64,000 bases of DNA, taken from NCBI RefSeq assembly GCF_042242105.1, contig NC_092033.1, forward strand, positions 19,214,408 to 19,278,407. The letters are read 5' to 3'. Positions 24,023-41,800 of this stretch are shown in pieces (within the stretch, counting starts at the first letter, position 1; each line of letters opens with the position of its first letter). Both the position numbers and the translations under genes were made by a program. Source of the stretch: Pempheris klunzingeri. Lineage: Eukaryota; Chordata; Actinopteri; Acropomatiformes; Pempheridae. The notes beneath the pieces are model-generated. The model made no database searches and was not told where the DNA came from. It worked only from the letters and a program-made list of their open reading frames with translations.

Positions 24023-27000
24023 TCATTCGGGCCTGTTGCGTCGCCTGAGGCCTGAGGCCGGCTGCTCCGCTCCAACCTCCTCAATGTTTGCCTCATATGA
24101 GCCTTCTAGTGAAGGCATGAGCTCAGAGTCCTCTAATCCTTCCTTCCCCTCTTTCTCGTCCTCCGACGATTCCTCCGTATCCTGTTCTTCCTCCGCTTCC
24201 CCATCAGAGTCCTGTGGCATGAGCTCCTTCATCTCCTCACCTTCAGTTGCAGCTTCATCTTGAGCCTCCGCATGCTTCTGATGGACTCTTTCTGAAGCCC
24301 CTGCTGCTCCTGCAGAGGTCTGCCTGTCCACCAGTGAAGCATCCGCTGTCGAGGTGTCGTTGGATCCCAGCGACTCGATGAGGTCGTCCAGGTTACTTTC
24401 ACAGGAAGCCTCTGAAAGACACACAACAGGTCGTGTAAGTGAACGACGCACTGACTGATTATCTAGACAGTAAATTCTGCTGTGCCTCCGGTGCTCTTAA
24501 GCTACCACTAATACGATGAGTTCTATCCTATCTATGCCAAGCATTGTGCGGGTTCCACTGACGGCAGTTTAACAGCGGCTGAAAAAACTGGAAGCGACAG
24601 GAAAGAGAAGTGAAGTCACATCGGGAGCTGCAGTGTTTGGTTTCAGTGGACACAGCACACGCCATGCAGAACACAATCCAGCTTGTTTGTAGCGTGGAGC
24701 ACAGTAGTACGATATGCTACCATCACAGGGGTTTGTCCACCAGAGAGCACTGACACATAGTTCACATGTAAAGTGACTATGGTTTGAATAGCAGCGTTAT
24801 AGGATTTGCATTAAGAATTGTTGTCACATTATGCAGAAATATCATCATCTGATTCATTTACTGTGTCCGCTACTGAGATCCAGGATCAGACTGTAGACAG
24901 TTCTGTCTTTTCTTTTGCGTAAATGTGTTTTGGAAGCAAAAATAGCCCCCCCCCAATCATAGCGTCACATTATGCCACCATTCATCAGTACTGAGGTAGA
25001 AGGAGAGCAAGATTATGCCTGATCAATATCACCCACAGCTAAAGGCAAAACGACATTAATGGAAGTTTGCAGTCAGTCACTCATCTGACGCTGCTGAGCA
25101 GCCGTGCTCTCGTCTTTATGCGTATTACACCACATTCATTGCTGTAAAATTAGATGCAAAGCACTTTGCTAGAGATGTGCTTCAATGTGGTTGCTAAAGT
25201 TGAATTTCAAATTGTGGTTCATCACAAGACCCACGACAGGGAGCCACGGCTGCAGCACCAAGCACGGCTGCATTATCTGTGTGTTATTGTCAAGCCTGCC
25301 GTTTGCTGCTGTGGGTCTTTATGGGAAAATGCACCATCAGTTAGCGTGCTGCGTGTACACAGGTGTGTAACAGTGGTTAACAGTCCATCAGCCCACCATT
25401 GACATTCAGCGGCGGACAGTCCATTCCTCTCTTCTTCATCAGGTAGCGGATGGTCTGGAGTTGAGACATGATCTCGTTCTTCTGTTCCTGAGCCACCGAC
25501 TTCACACTGAGGAGAAACAAGATGTGAGAACTACACAATCACGAAAACGACAGTATCTGGGGGGGGGGCTCCTCTGTAGTCTGAACATTGCCCTGTAAGT
25601 GGACAGGAAAGGAACGCTGGCTCAGGCTGCCTGCTAGTGAGCTTCGCTGGCTAGTTAGTGGAACAGGTTGTCTGATTCATGTGATGGCTGTTAAGACAAG
25701 CTCGCTATCTATCTAGCGTGACGTGGGAGGACAGGATGCTCTGCTGCGTGCTAAGATGAGGTACCTGAAGGTTATTATTTGGCTGTTGCTTGGTGGATTG
25801 GGCTGCATGCTGCCGGAGAAAGCAACAGGGTTGGTTAGGAGAGTAAAGCTGCTATGAAATGCTACGAAGATGCAGTGTACATATGAGGTATCTGCTCTCT
25901 GCGGGACTCAAGGACACTTTCAAAAGGTGCACTTGAGAGAATGGTGTGAAACATTTTCTGATGAAGTAGCTATTTGGTGGACCAGTGGAGGGATGAGGGC
26001 TGGACTACAGAGCAGACCACGGCACTACCATGAGGCCAGAGGGCCCCGCCTCAGCAGTGGGTGGGTGCTGCTGTCTGCTTGGGTGGCAGCAGGATTTACC
26101 GGCAGCGTAATGATACGTTCAGTCAGAGCTGGAGACTTTAGCCATTTCTGACGGCACAGCCTGACACCCACTGCAGGGTGAAGACATCATTTGATATGAA
26201 TACAGCAGCAATGATCACAACCTTTGGACATTTTATGTGTATTGATAATTGTCAATTAAAAAAGGGGCCAGTGGGGAAAAAGATGAAACCATAATCTACA
26301 ATCTAAACCAAGAACAAACCACATATGGAATAAAACCACCTTCACTTGTGGGTCACCACAGCTGTGTCCTGCCTCCATCAGGGAACAAATAATCAGATCA
26401 CTGTCATGTTAACCAGGTCCCACTGAACCCTGAACCCTTTCATCAAACTGCTCTGCTCTGCTCGACACACCGACGACACCGAGTTCAGACGGAAAGAGCG
26501 AGACCAGCTGCTGCTCACGTGAAGCCTGGTGGAAACAAAGCTGTGGGCTACGACTTTTTAGCCTCTACTGCATACGCTCATAATTAGGGGACCACGCTGA
26601 ATGAGCTATTAGCAGCTCCTGTTGGCAGCGTACCAATGGATGTACAGACAACTGTCGCTGGGTTAACGGTGATTATGGAGAAAACTTAGTTCTGAAGGTA
26701 TAATAACGATCATATCTCTGTAGCCTCATCCAGTACCTTTGTGTCACATCCCTCCCTGTGCACCCCCACCTGCTTTTCAAACCAAACAAACAATGCAACA
26801 CCTTAACATGTCTACAGGTCCACTGTAAAGACAGTGAAGCAGCATGGAGCCTGGATGAACACTGGACACCTGTCACAGCACAGACATCAACCAGGACTCG
26901 TCAACCAGCACCTAGTACACCAAGTAACCTGTCACATTCTGACAATTCACCATATTCATCCACTAGAAAAGCTTTGGAAACTACAAGTAAGTTGGACCTT

Positions 27001-28951
27001 GTATTTTGCTTTTTGTCAAACTTATTCTTTGAAATAAACTATAATGCTCATATTATTAGAAACGTGATTAGTGAAGAATTGTTAGAGCTAATGTTCAGGA
27101 GGTGATAAAAAGCAGGTAGCCAGTGCCTCCATGAATACACAGCTAAACCCGACGGTGGAAAACACTAAATAAATGTCAGAGGCCTTATTTCTACTGCAGA
27201 CCAGCTGTCCCTCACAGGGACAGTGAGGGACGTTTAACGTCATCATATCATGTTTCAGACCCACAGCTGTTCTAGCAAAGGATGAAGACAAGGTGCGGTG
27301 GACACGCCAGCGAGCGTCACTCACCAGTTAGTGAGCGGGTCCAGCTGGGTGAGGATGGAGTTGAGCATCCTCTCTGTTTGTGCGAGCCGTTGTTCCAGCT
27401 CGTTCAACTGGTTCTCTGTGCAAAAACAAACGCACACAAAGAGGAGGGTAAACAGCCCAGATCTGAGTCACTCACGGTAACATGATCGACCACAGCCACC
27501 CACACATGCAGACAGACTCCCCCGAGCGTGCGCTACACACCTGCCTCCACTGATTTCTTGGCTCCTTTTGCAAATTTGTCCTTTTGTGCCTGGTCATCAG
27601 CGGACTTGATCTGAGAGTAGAAAAGAATGCAGACTTTGCACTTACTGAATGCCTTTCAAAGCTTCCTCTCTCGGTGTAACGTGGTGCTGGGGATGTCTTT
27701 GCTTACCTTCAAAAACTTGTAAGCTGCAAACACTCCGACCCCGATGGCGTAGAGAGGCATCAGGGTGAACACGTAGCCCTTGTTGCTGTTGGACTTGTAC
27801 TTGTCACTCTTCAGCTCTTGCTCCATCAGCTTCTTCATCTGCTGCATGTTCTCGGGGGTCTGAGGTGAACCGGGGGCGTTCATGTTGATGGGATGACCTC
27901 TGACTGCCCCCGGCCCCGTCCCCGCTGTTCCAGGCACATGATGGGGACAAACAGATGGTGAGGGGTTTTTTGGGTCATGCTGACTGTGAGTGCTTAGCAG
28001 TTGCTTTTCCAGTTCAACCAGGCTCATGTCAATAAAGCTTGTTTTCAGGAAATTCTGTTTCCTAAAGGAGGTTTTAAGTAGGTCTGACCTAAGTTGCCAT
28101 GGAAACATAATCCTCAGCACTAGTCCGTTTGTTAGCTAAACTGGGGCGGCTGCGGCTCAGAGGTAGCGTGGGTCGGCCCTCGGTCAGAAGGTCGGGGGGT
28201 TCGATCTCCGGCTCCTCTGAGTCAGCGTGTCGAAGAAGGCCAGACACTGAACCCCAACCTGCTCCTGAAGCAGCTTCAGTGTGTGAAAGAACAGTCTCCT
28301 CTAACTTTAGGCTCCTCCTGAATGAATGATGTGTGAATGAGGATGGGATGGAAAAGCGCTCTGAGGGGTCGACGTGACTAGAAAGGAGCCGCACAGATAC
28401 AGAGCATTTAAAGTCTGACCCGTAGCTGCATCCGTGTACTACAATCAGTAGTTTGTTCTCTCTATTAACACTTCTTAACACAGCACGGCTGGTGGGTATT
28501 GTGTGTCACTTAAAAGACCAGTCTGACAGAAGTGGCTCGGTCGTCGCCTGTTAAGTGCTTCATTCAGTCCAACAAGAACTGAAGTCAGACCACAGTGTCC
28601 TCCATTAGCAGCCGTGTGCTCGGGCCTCATCGATAAGTAACAAACGTTTTAGTAACACTGACATTTAATTCATTCATTAAGTTAGTTGAGTCATTCGGAA
28701 GCCCTTTTGTGCAGAAGCCAGAACGAGAAAGAGCGAGGTATTGTTTAAATGGTTTCATGCAGCAGCAGCAGCGGCGGCGGAGTGAGAAGGCGTCCTGTTA
28801 CACTGACAGATGTTGCTCATGTTAAGCAGCAACAGAAGCTCACAGAAAGTTCCTTCTTCCTTCTATTTGTTCATGACAAACGTGAGTTAGAGCGTAATCC
28901 CTCCTTTTTACTGACGCCTCAAACACTCAGTAGAGGTGTGGACGTGTGTGT

Positions 28952-28982
<31 letters not shown>

Positions 28983-30643
28983 GGATTTTCTAGTTTTGGT
29001 TATACTAGTTTTGAATGACTGAATGTTTGTGTTGAAGCTAAACATCATTGCTTATTTCAGGGGGGGTAAAATTCTCTGACACATATAGAAAAGTCCTTGT
29101 CTGCCCACCTGTTACACAAACACAACGAATCTCACAGTGTTTTTCGGCATGAATAATTACACCACAACATTACACCATTCTGCTATTAGGTGGTAACACT
29201 CCATTCATTCCGTTAAGTAATCCCACTGAGTTCCACTCAGAGGTGCACTGTGATGTGAGAGGGGTGAACCCACTCACTCTGCAGTTGGTTTGTGTGACAT
29301 GACGTTGGCTCACCCTCTGACGGGGACTTTCCTGCTCCCCGTCTGTTCTACCAGTTGTGATGGAAAATACTTAAATGGCAATTAGCTGTTGATGACCTTT
29401 GAAAGCAGAAGTGTGACAATACTGAGACACAAATATATCTGCCCTGCAACTGATCCTGAGAAAAGGACATGGCGAAAACAGGAAAACACCTGGAGTTGAG
29501 TTTGAGGGCATTTGATCAGAAAACAGGAAACCACCTTGATTTTAGCGTTGGGGAGGATGACCAGAAATGACCTCGGCTATTGTCGCTCTTTGTGTCTGTG
29601 ATTTATAATGCTATGTTTTACTTAGATTCTTACCTTATAAGGAATTCAATTCAATTCAATTCAATTTATTTTGTATAGCCCAATATCACAACAGAGTGTC
29701 TCACAGTGCTTTACAAAGTTCACTGGAATAAACAAGAGGTGTAAGCGAACAAAATTAAATTACCCCCTGCAACTTAAAGTTTACTGACCTTCTCTTAATC
29801 CCCTAAATCCATTGGCATTTCTGGTGGTAGATTAATTACAGCAATGTTAAACGAAATCAAGACAATAACAGATAGTAAAAAGTCTATCTGATCATCTTTT
29901 TTGTCGATTTATTATATCTTTTTACTGTTTACCAATATGTTATTGCACTGATCTGCAAGGTAAATATAATTAGCACAAAATTTGAATTTACTTCAGTTTT
30001 CGAGAACAGGAAACTGACTTGAAAGATTGACAATGTTCAACAACAGTTGACAGAAACCTTCAACTGATCAGCAGGGATGAAGGACAGGAGACTCATTATG
30101 ACACAAAGTGTGTTTGAAAAAATGTAAATTAAAGGTATTATCATTAAACTTTTATGATACGCCCAATTGCCTATAACATTCTGTCTGATATCTCTTTGTG
30201 CCAGTCAACTCCTTCCCTCTCCTGTGGTGTGGATCACTTGACTCTCTCGCGCAAGATAAGAAAGAGTTCAGTTTGCTTGACATACACCAAGCTTGGTTTT
30301 ATTTCAAATAGCGATTTTCCACTACACAATTCAACAGGTGATACTGTGGCAGCGTGCAGCTGACAGCTTGCTCTGCTGCAGAGTACATGACCCCTTTACT
30401 CTTCAAGGTAACATCTCATTCCCCCTTTGTGCCACATAACAGGTAGAACCTCAACAGTGCTCATGGTCAGTGCAGGCTCTAGGTTCCATCTCTTTCAGAC
30501 CCAGCAGGACTAACTGGAACCACCCACAATGTTTGTTACTGCTTCACTGTCCAGTCACACGTTCTTTCTATGGCACATCTCGTCTGACAGACTCAGAGCG
30601 AAACATGTCCCACAGGAGTGAAGAGGGAGTGAGACAGAGCCAG

Positions 30644-30678
<35 letters not shown>

Positions 30679-30890
30679 GTGATAACACCCCCCCCACCAG
30701 GACAAAAGTGACATGTCTTACCTTTCCTGTCAAATCTGCTCTCCTTCGCCCCCGTCCCGCCGCCCACCCCCGCCAGCCTGGGCAGGACGACGAACGTGAA
30801 GAGCACGGCGGTGAACGCCAGGGCGACCTGCTGGGACGCGGACAGCACCATCCTCCACGGGGCGCGCGGGGCACGAGACAGCCGCCACAC
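24023..30890 (-). CDS. ccdc107: RIC3/CCDC107-family membrane protein, six exons
   Basis: Exons (5' to 3'): 30722-30890, 27707-27903, 27541-27610, 27325-27415, 25397-25506, 24023-24411. All phases close, giving 341 residues, or 327 from the second Met (30848), whose context looks more like the family start. Order: an N-terminal hydrophobic signal-anchor (about 17-38), a second membrane segment at about 99-122 (LMPLYAIGVGVFAAYKFLK), a coiled coil at 146-175 with LAQTERMLNSILTQLDPL, the VAQEQKNEIMSQLQTI segment, and a very acidic tail ending GLRRRNRPE. The coiled coil closely matches human CCDC107 (LAQTEQHLNNLMAQLDPL), and both proteins have a GLRRR motif near the C-terminus. The true chaperone RIC3 differs more. 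The family is membrane-bound and probably ER-located; CCDC107 function is unknown. Exon 2 has a purine-rich acceptor, so its boundary is the least certain. Confidence 0.82.
28141..28371 (+). mobile_element. tRNA-derived SINE, copy 2, in ccdc107 intron 1
   Basis: Second copy of the family at 17249, antisense to ccdc107 and about 240 bp from the exon 2 acceptor. It keeps GCGGCTCAGAGGTAGCGTGG and GGTTCGATC boxes and the CTGAACCCCAACCTGCTCCT core. A fragment of the same family (TTCGATCCCCAGCTATGAGT) lies at 31184-31214. Confidence 0.8.
28943..28984. repeat. (GT)n followed by poly-G
   Basis: About 22 bp of GT units run straight into a G run of about 20. Run length in the assembly may be unreliable. 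Confidence 0.9.
29641..29725. mobile_element. LINE 3' end, reversed
   Basis: (TTCAA)n followed by TTTATTTTGTATAGCCCAATATCACAACAGAGTGTCTCACAGTGCTTTACA. This is the familiar teleost LINE 3' end in reverse orientation, ending in its 5-bp microsatellite. It is inside ccdc107 intron 1. Confidence 0.65.
30643..30679. repeat. (GAT)n microsatellite
   Basis: About twelve GAT units in ccdc107 intron 1, 43 bp inside the exon 1 donor. Confidence 0.95.
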
Positions 30891-32713
30891 AGGAGCTACG
30901 GCAGCCGCCGAGGGGGGGGAGGCCGAGGGGGGAGGCAGGGAGGAACCGCTACGATTCTAAACAGTGGAAACAACGAGATGTTGGAGACCTAAATCCAGGA
31001 TGTGAGGCTCCACACAGCTGCGCTCCGCTCAGCTGCAATAACATGGACAGGATTTCCGGGACGGATGCTTTCAAAATAAAAGTTCAGTTTCTTTAGAAGC
31101 AGCTCTTAAACTGCGCTGTTAGGTAATTGCGTGTTTTAAATGTATAGTGTTTTGTATATTTCTATATCTAATCATTGTAAATTCGATCCCCAGCTATGAG
31201 TCAGCATGTCAAAGCATATATTTTTTGATATATGCTGATTTGCTTTCTTTCTGAGGGTTAGATGATCGATACCACGCTCATATTTGTCTTGTCCTCACTG
31301 TGAGGCTGCCAGGAGAAGTCTGCACCCATCCTAGATGTTGTTGAGCTGGAATAACTTATGTGATGAGTTCCCTGTTTTCTTGTCAAAGTGTGACAACATG
31401 TAGTGATGGGGCACATGTTTTTACCCTCAGAGAAACACAATGTGCTGGCACGTGTGAGCCACCTCAGAAGGTTCAGCCACAAACTGTGGATAGTAAACAC
31501 AATTAAGACACATGAGTTAAAACCATTCAGAAGTACGAATCTGCATTAAGATAATAAGACCAAATGTGGCTGATGTCGGCGCTGACATGTTCCTCCATCT
31601 GCTTTGTGAGGCAGCACTTCTTTCCGTCACCCTTCTTCAGGTTTCACATGGTATCTATGTCCCTGATCTGCCTCTCAGACACCCAGAGGCCACAGACCCG
31701 TGGTGGGATGCAGCCCTGCTCTGCATGTCTGTACGTCTGTATGTTCTGACCAGCATGGACCCGCATTGAGAGCTGAGACCACAGCTTCTACTCCTTTCTC
31801 TAAATGTTCTGCTCAGTCCAGCTGAGTCTGAGGGCCTGCAATGACTTTGTTTTCTTTGTAAATACTTGGGTGTATGCTGATAAAAGTGTACTGGCTGATT
31901 TGACTCATATCTTCTGCAGTAGAAGATATGTGCCAATCACACAGTACCTAATTTGGCTGTAGCCTGACATGACTTACATGCTGCAGATGTCCTACAATCC
32001 ATAACCAGTTAATAAAAATACACATACAGGTGTATTCTTACATTTCAGTGTTATCAGCTGATCTAAGCTTTTACTTTGAATGCTACGTATCCAAACTTCC
32101 GGGACAAGTACGTTGATGTCATTTCTCGTAGTGACACGGAAGGAAGGACCGCGGCTGCCCCCTGCCGCTGACAGGGGTCCACTGCAGCAGTGTCCTGGGG
32201 GCTCCTCTGCCCCGCATGCTTACTGGAGAGGCCTCCTTTGGGCAAAGTGGTGCTCTGAGCTAGTTACAGGCTGAAGTTTAGCAGGTACAGTGTTTAGCAT
32301 GTTCTCTCTCTTAGCGCAGGCTGATCATCAGTTTAGCTTTTGGACAAATTGAAATTTTAACCCAGTAACAGCACTGGAGGGAAAGTCAGGGATCACCAAA
32401 GTCAGCAGGGTTGATTCTCTGAAAATCATAACAGTGGAGACATTTAACAGTCACAATGGAGCCTCTGCATGTGCATGTTAGACTACAAACACTGTGCACA
32501 AGGGGAACGGTGCACATCCAGCTGCCTCACCCGTGCCTGAGTTTTAAATGAGCACTGGGTGGAGTGGAGAGAAATGACGCCTGTCTGTCACGATATTTCT
32601 GAAACACAGCTCATGCATCCTGTTCCTCTTGGGTGTGTCATTTCCTGTTCCTGTTCGACAGATGCAAGCCACAGGTTCTGCGTCTTTGCTGGTGGCATTT
32701 CATCCTCTGAAGC
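30891..32713. other. Divergent intergenic region ccdc107 / glipr1
   Basis: It lies between two divergent start codons. The first 200 bases are CpG-rich and likely hold the ccdc107 promoter and 5' UTR. A second GC-rich patch at about 32090-32260 could be a glipr1 upstream exon or promoter, but no splice pattern proves it. I looked for the RNase MRP RNA gene, which neighbours CCDC107 in human, and did not recognise its conserved boxes. Confidence 0.5.
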
Positions 32714-34944
32714 ATGGGGAGCACGGCGGGGATGTTACTGTGGGCCTGGATTCTCCTAGACTTGGGGGTGTGTTCAGTGTCACTGCCAGAAATCACTGAC
32801 AGGAGCTTCATCGATGAATGTGTGAGGGAGCACAACAGGGCGCGGTCAGCGGTCACCCCACCTGCAAGTAACATGCTGACCATGGTAGGCAAGATGAGCG
32901 CTTCATTTCTCATCCGTCTCAGTGTCAGAATGAAAGGAGCTCGCTGCACCACAGCAGGTCTGCTGGGGAAGGACTTAAAACACTGAGGCAACATTATCAA
33001 ACTGCCAGGGCGTCGTGCAGGAATGGTCAGAGTAAACCCCTCTGATGGTTTCAGAACAGAGCAGCAGATAAATGTTACTTATGCTGTTGTTGTCAGATCA
33101 CCTACACTACTCATGTAGGCCAGTAGATCTGCACAGATTACACAGGTTAGTGAGCACTGACAAGCATCTTGAAAAGGTAGATCTTTGAGGGAGCAGAGAG
33201 CTGGAGACGGAGAGGTTGTTTGCTCTTTAATATTCTGTATTGAATGAAATACTGTGCAGTCCTGAGGACAACATGGGAATAAATGGCTCTGAGAACAATC
33301 ACACTTGTAAGAAATACTCACTGCTCACCAGCTTTTTATGTTTTTCTCTGCTGTGAACATCCCAAACTGAAGGTTTATGTGACTTTTTGGATGAAGTGAC
33401 CCTTTAAAACCCTCTGTGCTCGTTCAGACTTGGGACGAGGACTTGGCCAGGACCGCGAGAGCGTGGGCAGAACGCTGTGTGTTTAAACACAGCCCAGACG
33501 TCAGCCGCGTGCATCCTCTCCTCTCCTCGGTAGGAGAAAACATATGGGCGGGCTACCCTCCATCGGATTTTGCTGTGACGAGTGCCATGAAGGACTGGGT
33601 GAATGAAAAACAACACTACGGCTATGAAAGCAACAGCTGCAACAAAGTCTGTGGTCACTACACTCAGGTGTGTGCACTGTTCCCTGCACAGCGGCTGACA
33701 TGAAACTGTTCATGGTGAAATGTTTTTTGGGGCAAGAGCTTAAGAGGAACTACTCAGGAAGTTCTATGTTTGGTCTGCACTGTGTAATTGAACTCTTGCT
33801 GTGTCCAGGTTGTGTGGGCCAACAGCCACAAGGTCGGCTGTGCTGCCCAGCTGTGCCTGAGTGGTGTCACAAACACAAAGTTTGCTACCAAAGAGGGCGT
33901 CATTTTTGTTTGCAACTATGCTCCAATGTAAGTTAACATCCACAAACACACGATAAGTCAGAGTGCATGAAGGCCGTTACTAAAAGGGGAACCCGTGTTG
34001 ACTTTTCTGTTTCTCTGTGTGAGGCTGAGTGTGGCTTAAAGGTTGGGCAAGAGGGTTTCATCCCTGGGTGTGTGAAAAAAGGAAGTGGCTCACCACCCTG
34101 TGTATTTTCACACACACACACACACAGCACATTGATACACCACTATTGATACAAATAGTGCAAATGCTCCATTTCACCTTGCTCTAGAGACATTTGGTAA
34201 AAAGTGCAGTGAGCAGCTGAAACGATGTACTCGTGAGCGGTTTGGAAGGTCTGTGTCCTGGTGAGAGTGCTGCACACACACAGGTCACACAGTACTGTTG
34301 GTTTGGGTCTTTGCTGAGCCCGTGTTTCACCACGGTGGCGGTTGTGTGTGCAGGGGGAACGTAAACAGAAGACGACCGTATGACTCTCTGGGAGCAGCCT
34401 GCTCTGGGTGTGAAGGAACCTGTGTGGACAATCTCTGCAGTGAGTGTTCAGACTCTTTAATAATGCCAAAACATCCCTCACTTTGACTTTGAATCAGGGC
34501 TTCTTGCTGGCAGATCACAGACACTTTTGGCTTATTTTATCCAAAACAAATGTTTTTATTTTTCCTGTGAGCTCTGACGTCATCACAGTTTAATCAGGTC
34601 GTGACCAGCTGAAAAATCACAGAATGAAGGAAATCAAGACGAAAACAGTTTGAAGCAGAGATGAAATCCAGCTTATTATACAAAATACAGATTATTCTTA
34701 GAGTACTTCTGTGAGCAATATGTTCTCCTAGATACGTCATGGTCGGAGCTGTACTAGGTTAGATTTTTGTCAATGTTAATAATAAAACTGTCCGACTACA
34801 TTTATGTTTCCAGATTCCAACTATGTGGCTGGCGGAACCAACTATGTGGCCATTTTGATTGTCCGGCCCCTCGGAGTCATCTTCACCTTCATCACAGCGT
34901 ATGCAGTCCGCCACTTTTACCCCGACGTCTTCTGCTATGAATAG
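32714..34944 (+). CDS. glipr1: GLI pathogenesis-related 1 (CAP domain), five exons
   Basis: Exons: 32714-32884, 33428-33667, 33809-33927, 34354-34439, 34814-34944; 248 residues in closed phase (human GLIPR1 is about 266). Residues 1-22 form a signal peptide. The CAP/SCP domain follows from SLPEITDRSFIDECVREHN to about 177. The CAP tetrad is complete: H78, E94 (GENIW), E117, H134 (CGHYTQ). A short Cys-rich segment (CSGCEGTCVDNLC) precedes a C-terminal membrane helix at about 216-237 with a short YPDVFCYE tail. The domain layout and the MLxM|TWD exon junction match GLIPR1. CAP proteins are secreted or surface proteins that bind sterols or lipids in several cases; the role of GLIPR1 is not settled. 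It is convergent with krr1, as in human. A teleost paralogue name (a or b) cannot be fixed. Confidence 0.9.
34109..34126. repeat. (CA)n microsatellite
   Basis: Short CA run in glipr1 intron 3. Confidence 0.9.
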
Positions 34945-35014
34945 CCCCCCCCCCCGTTGGATACATGAATGACATGGACTTGTTCAGCCAGTGCTACAGT
35001 GCAGTTACAAGTTT

Positions 35015-35020
35015 AATAAA
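35015..35020 (+). promoter_or_regulatory. glipr1 polyadenylation signal
   Basis: AATAAA 71 bp after the stop codon. It is the first such hexamer downstream and is followed by T-rich sequence. Confidence 0.7.
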
Positions 35021-35235
35021 CTATTTTTTGTCTATAGACAGCTGTTAGGTCCCATCCATTCTCCCCCCCCCCAGCTTCTCTGTAGACACACTGCTCGTCA
35101 CAGGTTTAAGGCAGACAAGCCACCAACTAAACCTGAGGTTTGGGAGAGAAGACATAAAAAGGAAACTGAGCCCTTCTTTACATACACTGGTAGGTACAAA
35201 CTTTTGGGATTGGTCCAGTAGATTTCCTCCATTGG

Positions 35236-35534
35236 CAGCCAAGAACGGGCTGCAACGTGATCCTTTGGGACAACTGCACCTGATCACAGTAGGTCCACTA
35301 AAAGTGCTGATGTGGTAGTCTGGTGTGTGTGCAGAGAGCGATAGAACGGCTGTTTGTGGTTAAACCAAAAGGATCTTCCAGGTCTCTCTCTGTAGGGATC
35401 CTTTCCATGATGCTGTCACACACTTAGAATAACACTCTGAGCCTGTCAGTGGACCAAAGAAGCACTTTTAGAGGACCTACTGTGATCAGGTGCAGTTGTC
35501 CCAAAGGATCAAGTTGCAGCCCGTTTGGTGGCTG
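35236..35534. repeat. Imperfect 73-bp inverted repeat (foldback)
   Basis: The left arm (35236-35308) and the right arm (35461-35534) are reverse complements. The core of about 62 bp (starting GGGCTGCAAC and ending AAAAGTGCT) shows only two mismatches; the outer ends pair less well. The 152-bp spacer is unique. It lies in the convergent gap between the 3' ends of glipr1 and krr1. It could be a foldback MITE or the template of a long hairpin RNA. Confidence 0.85.
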
Positions 35535-36360
35535 CTGGCTGAGCTGATCTAGTTTGTGTACCTACCAATTATTTTGAAGAATAAAAACAAATAGGGCCCA
35601 GGTTTAGAAGCACAGGGGTTATCCTTCAGGTGAAACACTGCTCTCATCACCCTGGCTTACAGACATAACAGGCAGGCTAATTCAGTGAAGCAGCTCTGGT
35701 AAACTAACCACACGCTGCCTGCCCAGCACCAAGTAGCAGGCAGGACAAGTTAGCACCTAGCTGGTAAACACAGTTTAGCATCTAAAGAGCCTCAGATTTC
35801 CACCAGGAGTTGGTGGCGTGCAACAAAAAGAGCTAAAACAAGCCTGGTGTACACAAACAGTACTGATGGGAAGTGGACCGTCTGCTATGTGTCTGAATGA
35901 GTAAATAAGCACGTGTTTGCTAGCATGTCCACCGTATCACCAGCCACACTGATAGAACTCTGGCTCCTTACAGTAACACTCCTGAGGAAATGTGACCATA
36001 AAAACAGAAAAACAATGTCACAGTTCCGTCTGACTGACTCGGCCTTGTCCTGGACACACGTCGCCCTTGATGAAGGAGGAAAAGTGAAACATGAACACTG
36101 ACCATACAACAGTTGAGGGAGATCAGGCAGACAAGAGGTCTGTTCACCTCCTTTGACTGAGAGCTGGTGTCCAGGCAGGAGGGGGCCGTGCCAGGTCACC
36201 TGAGCAGGAAGTCCTCACAACAAAAGCAGTTCTCTAAAAATGGCCACGACAGTTTGTGGCTCACACGCAGGATCTTGTTCGTCCTGCCTCCGTCTAGGAC
36301 GGCCCAACAGCAGACACACGACACGGCCCACATTCCAGCAGCGCTGGGGGCCGTCTGGAG

Positions 36361-41743
<5,383 letters not shown>

Positions 41744-41800
41744 TGTATAGCGGAAGCGGATGTGACGTATGGACGTTAGAGCGCCCTCTACGTCACTGAA
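41744..41800 (-). promoter_or_regulatory. krr1 core promoter with paired CRE-like sites
   Basis: Within 60 bp of the start codon are two CRE-like half sites in opposite orientation on the plus strand (TGACGTA at 41763-41769 and TACGTCA at 41789-41795) and an ETS-like GCGGAAG next to the ATG. This CpG-rich, TATA-less make-up is usual for ribosome-biogenesis genes. The transcription start is not resolved. Confidence 0.5.

Noticed and set aside
23832..24263. 143-codon plus-strand frame over the ccdc107 last exon
   Set aside because: Low-complexity Ser-rich reading that is simply the antisense of the acidic Glu/Asp tail.
28141..28371. Possible tRNA gene
   Set aside because: Only A and B boxes are present, the cloverleaf arms do not close, and two other copies with the same non-tRNA 3' body show it is a SINE.
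30555..30890. Calling the 24-31 kb gene ric3
   Set aside because: The RIC3 membrane-loop and LREITRVM blocks are not matched; the coiled coil and the C-terminal arginine motif fit CCDC107 better.
30891..31300. RNase MRP RNA gene, expected beside CCDC107 as in human
   Set aside because: None of the conserved boxes I know for this RNA could be recognised on either strand.
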